Source of the DNA: Symsagittifera roscoffensis
Lineage: Eukaryota; Xenacoelomorpha; Acoela; Convolutidae
DNA length: 64,000 bases
NCBI RefSeq assembly: GCF_963678635.1
Contig: NC_087066.1
Span: 68,397,477 to 68,461,476, forward strand
Reading direction: 5' to 3'
Position numbers and translations under genes: made by a program. The notes under the pieces were generated by a model, which was not told where the DNA came from, searched no databases, and was given only the letters and a program-made list of their open reading frames with translations. Shown piece by piece: positions 11,601 through 21,668 of the stretch (position 1 is the stretch's first letter; each line of letters starts with the position of its first letter).

Positions 11601-14600
11601 AGTTCGCATATGCTGAACTATTAAATTAATTACTCCTAATAAGGGTGAGCATTTTGTTCTTGATACCATTGGGAGTCTCTTTTTTATTTCTTCTCAAGGT
11701 TGAGACGGCTTACATGATTTTTTTTTCACGCAGAACTGCTCCGAATAACTGAAGAAAACAAGAAGAAACAACAAGAGCTGCGGAGAAATGCTCAATCGCC
11801 AGAACCTTCGACAGATCGCAGTCGCAAGAACAAATCAGCTTCTAAAGACAGAGATACTCCTGGATCATCGTCGAGGAAACAGAATTCATCTGGAAACAAG
11901 TCATCGAGTATAGCAGGCGATGGAATGGACACTTCAGATTTGTCCAGTGGAAGACCGGACTCGCCAGACTCCGTGAAGAGCGAGGTGTCTTGTTCTAGCG
12001 GCAAGGGCAGTGTGGGCGAGGGTAGTAGACCTAAGGCTACTGGTGCCTCCAAAACGCCTCTGAGATGTGAGTATCAAGAAAGGATCGTTCCTGTTTGTGT
12101 TTTAGTTTTTCTTGCAATAGGCAATAAGTGAATAAAATCATCAAATATCGATTGTCGAACAAATTGGATGCAGAAACAGCCTGATTATTGGCATGCAGTC
12201 TTTTCTCTAAATTACAAGAGCTTGGGGTGGGTCGTGTGCTTTCTCAAAGCTGAAGAAAATACAGGGAAATAAATACTATTCTGCTAGTTGATTGCAACTC
12301 ATATCGACTGTTTTCGTGGTCTTCTTCCTCTGAAATTGTTCATACATGAAAATAGTATCGCTGTAAAATCCCTTCGCTTCACTTGAGAAGCAGGGGCGCA
12401 TTTAGGGGGAGGAGGTTTGTATGCCCCTCAACTCAGGGATTCCACATACTCACCAACCAAAGGTCCCCCTTTGGTATTATTTTATGACATCCCTTTTCGG
12501 ACAACCGACCAAGCTTAAAATTTCTCTTGTATTCTTCGGCGCCATTATATTCTTATTGTTAATTGGAGCGTGCTACCAAAAAATGCAAGTATTCGGTCAA
12601 ATGTTTGCAGAAAGTTCCTAAAAACGCCATTTTGGCCTGTTTTTCAATGATTCGACTGCGGCGCATAAATTTCGGTCAAAATAGGGTCTCTAGTGTTCTG
12701 GGATTGCTCGGTAAATCAATTTGGTCGACCTTACTAAAAGGTAAAAAACTGAACGTTGTTTCAGACACTTATATAGGTCGCCGTGATCTTTTTTTGTTTT
12801 TTTTTATCGAGAAAAGCCGTAAAATTAGTTTGACTTCTGACTTTTTTTGAGTTCTGTTCATTTTCTTTGTTATAGGAAGGCAAACGAACAGCAAAAGTTA
12901 GTTGGAATTTTGGGGAATTTTTGTCTATTTTCATCGTAGATCCAAGTGTTTGTATTTGAAAAATGGGGAGGAACTTAGTATTCGGGTCTGTTAGTTTTTT
13001 TGTTATTTGAAAAATGGTGAGGAACTTGGTATTCGGGTCTGTTTTAGTTTTTTTTCTTTTTTTATTTTCCGCCCAAAATCAGGTACCACAAATAATCATC
13101 GGAATCGGTCGAGTAATATATCATAATAAAAGCTTCTTAGTCGTGATTCAAAAGACACGAAGTTCCCAGTGTTGAGAAAACTGGTTTGAATTTTTTGATT
13201 TTTGCTCTAATTTCGAGCAAATAAAGGCTAGCGGACAGCCCTATTATAGTTTTTTTATGCTTATATTAAGCCGCTAAAACTTAGTTTCTGTTTCAATCGA
13301 GTTGTATTATTTGTTGGGTTTTTTTCGAGCAAAAAATTTGGAAATCAAAAATTCAATAAAATTTTGACATTTTGTTGTTTTTCTAATCACTTTCTTTTAC
13401 AAAAACTGTTGTCCATTTTTCCTATTTTCCTATGATTGTCGAATATGACTAAGTTGTAGTTTTTCTTTCAGATCCTTTTATCACACCGCGTAGAAAAAAA
13501 AGCTAATTTGAAAAAAGATACTATTTTTTTGTATTTTTGAAGACTATGGTCAGAACATTCTCTCCTTTTTACACAGTAACCAGCTGTCTTTGTTTTTTAT
13601 TTTTTATTTAATTTTTTCATTAGGCAATAAAAAATTCAATCATCCTGTACAATAAACGTGAAGGTGAAGTCCAATAATCACAGATTACCTAGGAGCATCC
13701 ACAGGCCAAAGACCCTCATTATATGCCCCTAAACATGTTTATAAACATCAAATTAAGATAATATAATCAAAGAAAAACAAAATAATTAACTTAATATAAT
13801 AATATAATATAATAAAAACTTAATTTTTTTTTGGAAAAAAAATTTACTATTTTTGTCACTGCTCATTAGGGACGGCCCCGGTCTGTGATGGGGTCTCTCA
13901 GTACTCATTATACGTGAGAGTCCAGGTACACTCTAGAATGATCAGAATGACTTTCAAGTGCTCAATTAAGGCACTAATGAGTAAGTGGTTTAGTTTCCCA
14001 TCTTTGAGCACTGAAAGGCACATTCACTAACCAGAGACCGTCCTAAATTTGTTTTAGTAATCACCCGAAGATATTATTAACCAAATTATCATTATCAATG
14101 ATGCAATCATCTAGCACTAAATAAAATCATGTTTAGTTTTTATTAAACCTAATTTCAAAAACAGAAAATTTATGAAAATATTTGAAAACTGTACACAGTC
14201 TACGTCTTTTCATTATTTTCACACCTGTACCACTGGTATACTTAGGTAAAAACTCTTAATGACGAACTTCGAAGTTCCCTCCTTTGTCAAATTCAATTAA
14301 GTTTCGAAACAGTTTGACTACCTCCCCAAAAAGTTTATTAATGTTGAGTTCACAAACTGTCTCAATACGATTTTGTACCATTTCATCCTTAAAACTTTCG
14401 CGATATCGTTTATTGAAAGTTTTGCGGTATAATCTCCGCTGCGATTTCGGAATTCGGCTCAAACTGGTAATAGATGTTCATCCATAAACAAGCACGCCAT
14501 TTTGAATTACCTGTTTAATCAAAAAGTTAGAGAATTTGGAGATGTGCTTTCGATGGAAAATATAGTTTATACGGTATATAAGTCCACAATATATAGCTAT

Positions 14601-17600
14601 TTTCGATGCAACAAACTGTACATGATCGTTGAATTTTAATTTCTCATCTACATATATGTCCAAATATTTGACAGATTGAACCTGTTCCGTTTCAGGGCCT
14701 TTTTTGTGATAAGGTTTTCTGTTGAGGTCTTGCTGATCTTGATAACTTCTGTTTCATATTCGTTTAGTGTAAGACTGTAAGATTTCAACCATTGGTTAAC
14801 CTCCTTCGGATCTTTTGCTAATGAGTAATTTTTGATTGACTTCTGAATTATGGGTGTATCATCTGCAAACAAAGTCACTTTTTTGCCATCACAACGTTGG
14901 GGTAATTCATTGATCTATTTCAGAAACAGAACGACTCGAGCCTTCTGGCTTACTAATAACGGTTGGTATAATTCGAGCTTTGAAAGTAACTTCTTATGAT
15001 TAATTGTCTCGAACGATTTTTTGTAAGTCTAAAAAGCAGCCCGCAGGTTTTTTTCTAATAAAAAAAGATGAATTTTGTCAAAAACAGAAGCAATTGCATC
15101 ACACTACTTTTCCTATTTTAAAAATATTAGGATTCATGCCATTTTTTATGCCTTCATTAAAAAGTTTTGTCGAGTAATGACTTAGTATTGGCTTACAAAT
15201 CTTCAAGGCTGGGTACGATATTTAATCATCTCCCTCAAACGATTTGTTTGAGATCAATTTAAAAACATTTGAAGTTTTTTTTACTGTAGTTGAACAAAGC
15301 CATATGGATGCATCAACTGCTTGAATTCTTCAACTATCTGGATCAGTATCAAAAAAATTGACTTTGGCGCCTATTGGAACAAAGAAATTATTCAGGAGCT
15401 CTGCATTGGGTTGAATAAACTCTAAGTGTGCTCTGGCTTTTCCTTTATCTTTAGTTTCATTTTAAATCTTAAATAGATCTTTCTTAGTTTTTGTAGATGA
15501 CGCCCTGTTGTGATAGTAAAAATTCATGGCTTTGCGCATAATATTTTTATTTTTTCTACTCTGATTTCTGTGTTTATGAGGTGTGTGTTCTGTCAGTGGT
15601 TAACTTTTCTTGGAGTAATCTATTCTTTCTAGATATTTTACTTTTAATGGAATTTGATACCCATAGCGTCTTCTTTTTTTGTACAGGGTAAGTTTTGAGT
15701 GGCACATGTTTTTCATTACACTTGAGACAATATGGACAAGGTTGTTTCGACAATGCATTTGTGCTGGAACTATGATCCAGTAATCTAAGACTGTTTTGAA
15801 GCTCATGCAAAAACAATAGTATTGGGAGGGTTGCTTCAATGTTCGATTGGCCTGAGAGTAATAAGTTCATTTACCAAACAGATGTTTGTATCTAATGTCG
15901 TAGTGCATAGTGATCAGGGATATCAATTTATCATTATTAACGGAATCTCCGCAATTAGATATGACTTAATCAATAGAAGTTATAGATAGTGTTGTTTTGC
16001 GAGTAATAAGCCGCTCTGATATCACTTTATAGTCTAATTAAAAGTCTAAAAAGCAGCCCGAAGGTTTTTTTTCTAATTAAAAAAGAAGAATTTTGTCAAA
16101 AACAGAAGCAATTGCATCACACTACTTTTCCTATTTTAAAAGTGTTAGGAATAATGCCATTTTTTATGCCTTCATTAAAAAGTTTTGTCAAGTAATGACT
16201 TATTATTGGCTTACAAATCTTCATGGCTGGGTACGATATTTAATCATGTCCCTCAAACGATTTGTTTGAGATCAATTTGAAGACATTTTAAGTTTCTTTT
16301 ACTGTAGTTGAACAAAGCCATATGGATGCATCAACTGCTTGAATTCTTCAACTATCTGGATCAGTATCAAAAAAATTGACTTTGGCGCCTATTGGAACAA
16401 AGAAATTATTCAGGAGCTCTGCATTGGGTTGAATAAACTCTAAGTGTGCTTTGGCTTCTCCTTTATCTTTAGTTTCATTTTAAATCTTAAATAGATCTTT
16501 ATTAGTTTTTGTAGATGACGCCCTGTTGTGATAGTAAGAATTCATGGCTTTGCGCATAATATTTTTATTTTTTCTACTCTGATTTCTGTGTTTATGAGGT
16601 GTGTATTCTGTCAGTGGTTAACTTTTCTTGGAGTAATCTATTCTTTCTAGATATTTTACTTTTATTGGAATTTGATACCCATAGCGTCTTCTTTTTTTGT
16701 ACAGGGTAAGTTTTGAGTGGCACATGTTTTTCATTAACACTTGAGACAATATGGACAAGGTTGCTTCGACAATGCATTTGTGCTGGAACTATGATCCAGT
16801 AATCTAAGACTGTTTTGAAGCTCATGCAAAAACAATAGTATTGGGAGGGTTGCTTCAATGTTCGATTGGCCTGAGAGTAATAAGTTCATTTACCAAACAG
16901 ATGTTTGTATCTAATTTCGTAGTGCATAGTGATCAGGGATATCAATTTATCATTATTAACGGATTCTCCGCAATTAGATATGACTTAATCAATAGAAGTT
17001 ATAGATGGTGTTGTTTTGCGAGTAATAAGCCGCTCTGATATCACTTTATAGTCTAATTAAAAGTCTAAAAAGCAGCCCGCAGGTTTTTTTTTCTAATTAA
17101 CAAAAAATGAATTTTGTCAAAAACAGAGGCGATTGCATCACAGTACTTTTCCTATTTTAAAAGTTTTAGGAATAATGCCATTTTTTATGCCTTCATTAAA
17201 AAGTTCTGTCAAGTAATGACTTATTATTGGCTTACAAATCTTCATGGCTGGGTACGATATTTAATCATTTCCCTCAAACGATTTGTTTGAGATCAATTTG
17301 AAGACATTTGAAGTTTCTTTTACTGTAGTTGAACAAAGCCATATGGATGCATCAACTGCTTGAATTCTTGAACCACCTGGATCAGTATCAAAAAAATTGA
17401 CTTTGGCGCCTATTGGAACAAAGAAATTATTCAGGAGCTCTGCATTGGGTTGAATAAACTCTAAGTGTGCTTTGGCTTTTCCTTTATCTTTAGTTTCATT
17501 TTAAATCTTAAATAGATCTTTATTAGTTTTTGTAGATTACGCCCTGTTGTGATAGTAAGAATTCATGGCTTTGCGCATAATATTTTTATTTTTTCTACTC

Positions 17601-20600
17601 TGGTTTCTGTGTTTATGAGGTGTGTGTGCTGTCAGTGGTTAACTTTTCTTGGAGTAATCTATTCTTTTTAGATATTTTACGTTTAATGGAATTTGATACC
17701 CATAGCGTCTTCTTTTTTTGTACAGGCTAAGTTTTGAGTGGCACATGTTTTTCATTAACACTTGAGACAATATGGACAAGGTTGTTTCGACAATGCATTT
17801 GTGCTGGAACTATGATCCAGTAATCTAAGACTGTTTTGAAGCTCATGCAAAAACAATAGTATTGGGAGGGTTGCTTCAATGTTCGATTGGCCTGAGAGTA
17901 ATAAGTTCATTTACCAAACAGATGTTTGTATCTAATGTCTTAGTGCATAGTTATCAGGGATATCAATTTATCATTATTAACGGAATCTCCGCAATTAGAT
18001 ATGACTTAATCAATAGAAGTTATAGATGGTGTTGTTTTGCGAGTAATAAGCCGCTCTGATATCACTTTATATTCCTAAGATTTAACTGTTTGCGTTAAGT
18101 TAAACGATTCCTTGCAGAATTTACATAAATAATTGAGTCACCAACAAAAATAGTATTGTTTCGATAAAAGAGTTCAAGCTTTTCTGCAAAATCCTCTCCA
18201 CACTGATGAAGTTGGTTATAGAAGCAGATAAATAGCGACTTTACCACCTTGTGTCTCTATTTTTAACAGTGGTGCTGAAGAGTTCTCTAATTTAAAGTGT
18301 TTAGAATTATCGTTATCGCAAAGCGATGTTCTGATAGCGTTGTTAATGTTCGGTTAAAATTCATGATCTTCAAGTAAGCATGTACTTCATAGCAGTGGCA
18401 CTTGAGGATCTTATATAAAGATAGAGAATTGTGAAACATTCGCTTCAACTCATTTTTGGCGAAATGTTTATTTTTCAAAAAGTTAGCAGTAGCGCCAGAA
18501 GAAATAATTCATTTTCAACTTTTTTGACATCTATCATTTTCTGAATCGATCTCTCTGAGCCTCTTCAAGAAATGTTGTGTTTTTGGGTCGTTCCGTTAGC
18601 TTGCTGTTTATGTTCAAGTTCGGTAGCGGGTTTCAGCAGAATGGATTGCATGATCGCTCTATCTTTAAGGTCCTTGAGAGTTTTTTCGCTAAAAAGAGGA
18701 ATCGTTGACCTCTTTCCATTTTGTGCAGCACAGAAATTTTTTACCTCTTAATTATTCGTTGTAATTATAAAATTCATTTCATGAGCCGTTTTTGTAGCTC
18801 GTGGTCATGTTTTGATAGCCTCTTTTTGAAAAATTTAGGTTTCTTGTTATAAGGAATTGGCTTCGATGCGAGCATTGAACGCCTGGCATTTTTTTCATTC
18901 TTGTCTTCAAAATAAATATACCTTGGTATTAGTGTTGGCGGATAGTTTCTTGCTCCTTTTTTTCCAATGAATGACATACCATGAGGTCGTTTGGTTTGAG
19001 TGAAAATCCCAGATAGTTATGGAAGAAGTGGCAAACTCCTTGATTGAGGTTATGTCTGTTAATTGGCGCATTTTCCAAGATTATGCAATCCTTGGAGCTG
19101 TACCTATCCTGCTCGCTCATTGGCAAGTCCAGTTGTCATAGAATTATTGAGTTTTTGGAAATTTCTAACTTTTGAGCTTCAATAGGCAGTGTCTTGGATT
19201 GCAAATCCTCCACAAAAATAAAAAATTTGTTTTCGACACTCATTGCTTCAATCAATTGCTTCTTATCATTGCCAGATTGAGCTCTCATCTCAGCCATCTG
19301 AATTTATTTAATAGTTATAATGCAACAATTAGGCTACAGGCTTAGTTGCTTTATTTTGTGTCGCTTCAAAGGCAAAAAATTGATTGTTGTTTAAAAAAAA
19401 ACAGGTAGTTTCTGTTTCAAGATTTCAAAAACTTGAAACTTAATTGCTCGATGTTTTTATGACAACAGTTTCTTATGGTGTTTTTTAATTTTAGGCTCCC
19501 CAATTGTTTTTGGCTGGGGTGCCGTTCAGTGAATACTAGAAGCTTATTTAATACTAGTGATTGTGTGATTAGATTTTTTTTTTTAAATTATTTTCACTTT
19601 TCCCAAATCGTTCTCGATTTGTTTTTTCTTTTTTGTTTGCTAGCTTGCAATAATAAACGGTGGGAAGCTCCGCTTCGCCTCTGTGTAATATCAATAGTAT
19701 TGTCTGTGTTTGACTTCAAGTTGTGTATGTGTTTGAACTTTGAAATTCTGTCCACTAAGCAAGTTTGTGTTTTAGTTTGTATTTTACCTGTACGAGAAGT
19801 CTGTATTTTAACGGTTTAAGAGTTAATTCAGCTTAAAGAATGCGCTGTAACGTTGAAAAATGTTCCATAGCTTTGGTTCACCAAATTGGTTTGGTAAATA
19901 AAAACAAATTATGGTGTTGAAAGAATTGGCGATGCGGGCTTTTAAATTGCTTTTTTGCGAGTTCTTCCCAAAAATCTGAAATATGGGTGCTCATATAAGT
20001 CGAAACGCCTTTTGGTGCATTATAAAGTTTGTTGCCTGAAAAATTGTCCATTATTTGTTAAATCATTTAATCATTTTAGCATCTCGTAATATTGACGCTG
20101 GATCCACATCAGAGGAGAAACAACCTCGAAAAAGACAAAGGAAAGAGGAACCGCATGGACAAGGAAGTCCGGAAGCCAAGAAAACACTGGTGAAACTAGA
20201 AACTGAGGTAGTAGAAACGACGTCAAAATTGGACGCCGCAAAACCACAACAAACAAAACTAACTCCTGATTCTGCCAAAACAAATAAAACGACTCCTGAG
20301 TCAAACGCGAAAACCGGTCAAGTTTCACTCACGGTAGAAATTCCGAGAGCCCTGAAAGAGATTCTAGTTGACGACTATGATGCAGTAGTTCGACAAAAAA
20401 TGCTGGTTGATATTAACAGTCCTAAGTCAATATCAGTGTGGCAAGTTATCGAAGATTTCGTGCTTGAATGTGACAACGAGCTTGGACATCATGTGGCGTA
20501 TGGAGTAAGAGATTTGTTCAATGTCGTTCTGGGCTCGAACTTATTATACAAATTTGAAAGACCTCAGTATGATGAATTGATAAGTCAGTCTTCAAAAGAA

Positions 20601-20837
20601 ATTGAAATGTGTAAAGTTTACGGACCTGAGCATTTTTTGAGATTTTTCTTGAAGATAAATGAGTTTATGCAAGAAGCGAAGTTGGGAAAGAATAATTTAG
20701 CAACTATTGTTCCTCATATGAAAACTATGGTTGAGTTTTTGACGAGTAATGTGGGCAAGTATTTCGACTCCAAGAATCGTTATGTGCCGTCTTCTGCTGA
20801 CTACCTGAGAAAGAGCATAGCTGATTATGACCAGTAA
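8676..20837 (+). CDS. MORF4L1: MRG15/MORF4L1-like chromatin protein, three coding exons
   Basis: Chromodomain plus MRG-domain protein; relatives read H3K36 methylation as subunits of NuA4/TIP60 acetyltransferase and Sin3-type deacetylase complexes in the nucleus. Coding exons 8676-8868, 11734-12066 and 20080-20837 (donors GTATGT, GTGAGT; acceptors CACGCAG, CATTTTAG) give 427 aa. Chromodomain at residues ~14-62 with 'YLVHYNGW' and 'DEW'. A serine- and lysine-rich linker with 'PRKRQRKEE' (likely nuclear signal) follows. The MRG domain fills the last ~170 residues with 'LVDDYD', 'LLYKFERPQYDEL' and 'VYGPEHFLRFF'. The linker is long for MRG15. The start ATG is the first in the exon; an acceptor-like CTGTTTCAG just upstream suggests a 5' untranslated exon lying earlier, possibly beyond the satellite. 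Intron 1 is 2.9 kb; intron 2 is 8.0 kb and repeat-filled. No breaks in the reading frame. Confidence 0.88.
9440..9510 (+). repeat. tRNA-derived SINE-like sequence
   Basis: Within MRG15 intron 1. TGGTTTAGAGG at 9448-9458 fits the polymerase III A-box pattern, and GGTTTTCATCC at 9491-9501 resembles a B-box, with the start-to-start spacing of 43 bp typical of tRNA genes; a T5 run follows at about 9512. The acceptor stem does not fold well, so a functional tRNA is unlikely. A SINE head or tRNA relic is the better reading. Confidence 0.3.
11155..11480 (-). repeat. Dispersed non-autonomous repeat, copy 2 (reverse)
   Basis: Read on the minus strand this part of MRG15 intron 1 shows the same motif order as 308-745: 'AATTTAGTGGGGG' head, 'GCGCGCCAAAAA' block, T-rich blocks around 'GGTCCGTTTTTTTTCAAAAA', and 'TGGTGTTTTAAGAGAGCTC' at the far end. 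Divergent from the other copies, so an old family. No coding content. Confidence 0.4.
12391..12745 (+). repeat. Dispersed non-autonomous repeat, copy 3
   Basis: In MRG15 intron 2. Starts 'GGGGCGCATTTAGGGGG' and runs through 'CCTAAAAACGCCATTTTGG', 'GACTGCGGCGCATAAATTTCG' type sequence and 'GGATTGCTCGGTAAATC', matching the block order of 308-745. The two short ORFs inside it (12421-12621 and 12563-12850) look accidental. Confidence 0.45.
13866..14046. mobile_element. MITE-like hairpin element
   Basis: About 181 bp bounded by imperfect inverted repeats of roughly 42 bp: the left end reads TTAGGGACGGCCCCGGT and continues to CTCAGTACTCA, and the right end, reverse-complemented, reads TTAGGACGGTCTCTGG and continues to TTTCAGTGCTCA. 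The interior is short and non-coding. I could not fix a target-site duplication with certainty. It lies between the LINE relic and the upstream part of MRG15 intron 2. Confidence 0.4.
14256..14878 (-). pseudogene. LINE reverse transcriptase, catalytic and C-terminal part
   Basis: Three consecutive minus-strand ORF pieces in different frames (14878-14648, 14663-14478, 14462-14256). The first carries the FADD box with the conserved 'NQWLKSYSLTLN' follow-up; the second has 'YVDEKLKFNDHVQFVASK' and 'CGLIYRIN', as in LINE thumb regions; the third, 'QRRLYRKTFNKRYRESF', resembles the C-terminal tail seen in many LINE ORF2 proteins. Frame changes between the pieces and stop codons upstream mark it as dead. 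Confidence 0.7.
15025..18073 (-). repeat. 1.02-kb segment of the LINE in three tandem copies
   Basis: The marker 'AAGTCTAAAAAGCAGCCCG' occurs at 15025, 16042 and 17061, so units are 1017, 1019 and about 1013 bp. Copies differ by scattered substitutions and length changes in T runs. Minus-strand translation of each unit gives LINE-type sequence: 'KKKTLWVSNS..KSKISRKNRLLQEKL' (endonuclease to RT linker), 'NAELLNNFFVPIGAKVNFF' and 'ISNKSFEG' with 'NEGIKNGMNPNILK' (start of RT). The small plus-strand ORFs repeated at the same place in each unit (16841 and 17862) are shadows. Confidence 0.85.
18774..19297 (-). pseudogene. LINE ORF1-like protein relic
   Basis: Minus-strand reading from an ATG at 19297 begins 'MAEMRAQSGNDKKQL' and shows a coiled-coil-like start, then 'SSKDCIILENAPI', 'GVCHFFHNYLGF', 'NDLMVCHSL', 'YIYFEDKNEKNARRS' and ends at 18774. 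This order (short hydrophobic strand, helix, 'CH.L..K', then 'R.IYF.DKN') resembles the RRM-like RNA-binding ORF1 proteins of L1/CR1-type elements. One in-frame TGA near 19138 and a frame change near 18955 break it. Function by analogy only: RNA binding in retrotransposition particles. Confidence 0.45.
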
Positions 20838-21039
20838 ACTTTCTATTTTGGTCTCGAAACTCAAAAACTGAACTTTTTATGCGATTGTTGTTAGTTTGAC
20901 ATTAAGTTGTTTTGGAGGTTAATTTGATTTTGCAAATATTGTTTTTGATGGAGTCATTGAAAGCGTTAAGGCGCGTTCTTTATATCACCTCTCAGAGGTC
21001 ACTATGTCCTAAAGCGAAAAGTTGAAGTAACCGAGAACT

Positions 21040-21369
21040 ATGCAAACTGAGCGCAATGATGATAGAATAAGATTCCAAACGTTGCAGGAGGCCACATCTT
21101 CCCCAGAGTTGCGACAGGCCTCTAGGGACGATTAAATTGAACAAGTGACGGTTCGCTCCAGTCTAGCAGTTGGTCTAGCATCAAGCCAGTCAGCGAGCAA
21201 CCCAACCTCAGGAAAACCGGCGATTCAACTAAGAGCGCTCCAAGAGGAAGTGCGTGTTAATTCAATACTTTTGGCCGACACCAAGACGGATTGTTGCGGC
21301 TAATGTGCCTCTTGGGCCAAAAAAAGTGACGAGCAGAGCCGACAGCCCGAAACATCTTTTAGGACGTGA
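21040..21369 (+). pseudogene. Coding-like relic, unidentified
   Basis: A stretch of clearly higher GC content than its surroundings reads in a single frame from an ATG at 21040 to a TGA at 21369, interrupted only by two TAA codons (about 21133 and 21301). The conceptual protein is polar, rich in Gln, Ser, Thr, Glu and Arg ('RFQTLQEATSSPELRQASRDD', later 'LQEEVRVNSILLADTKTD'). No family recognised; it could be a relic of a gag-like or host coding exon. Confidence 0.25.
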
Positions 21370-21625
21370 TACCCAACAAAAACATAAGAACGGGCAAAAA
21401 GACTGATTGGCTGGTGGAGACTAAAACTGAAGCATATTTTTGTTTATTTTCATTTACAGTTCAAATAAGTTTTTATGGCAATAAACAATTGTTTTAAATT
21501 GCTCAAACGAGTCTCCTGACTATTATTTAGCTTGGGCATCAGCTCTATGCTGCTTCATCTCAACTTATTTAGCCAGTTGATAGAAAATGGTCACCGCGTT
21601 TCCATCTTTGCATTATACTCTCATA

Positions 21626-21668
21626 TGGTCTAGTAGTTCGATGGAAGACCGAAAGCTGGGTCGAATCC
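21626..21668 (+). repeat. Weak tRNA/SINE-like A and B boxes
   Basis: TGGTCTAGTAG at 21626-21636 fits the A-box and GGGTCGAATCC at 21658-21668 is one mismatch from a canonical B-box. Start-to-start spacing is only 32 bp, shorter than in a tRNA gene, so this is a relic at best. Confidence 0.25.

Larger units (their letters stand above)
14256..19297 (-). mobile_element. Degraded antisense LINE with internally triplicated segment
   Basis: One non-LTR retrotransposon relic inside MRG15 intron 2, opposite to the gene. Reading the minus strand: an ORF1-like region (19297-18774), endonuclease-like sequence (18478 to ~18090), three tandem copies of a 1.02-kb segment spanning the endonuclease end and the start of reverse transcriptase (18073-15025), then the RT core and C-terminus (about 15000-14256). 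The RT core carries 'LFADDTPII', the canonical FADD catalytic box, followed by 'QWLKSYSLTLNEYETEVI' and 'EKLKFNDHVQFVASKI', both typical of LINE palm and thumb sequence. Stops and frameshifts break every ORF, so it is inactive. The clade is not resolved; the ORF1-plus-endonuclease layout fits jockey/CR1/L1-like groups. The element may extend a few hundred bases beyond either end as UTR. Confidence 0.75.

Noticed and set aside
20063-20328. Minus-strand ORFs opposite the MRG15 third exon
   Set aside because: Shadows of the real coding exon.
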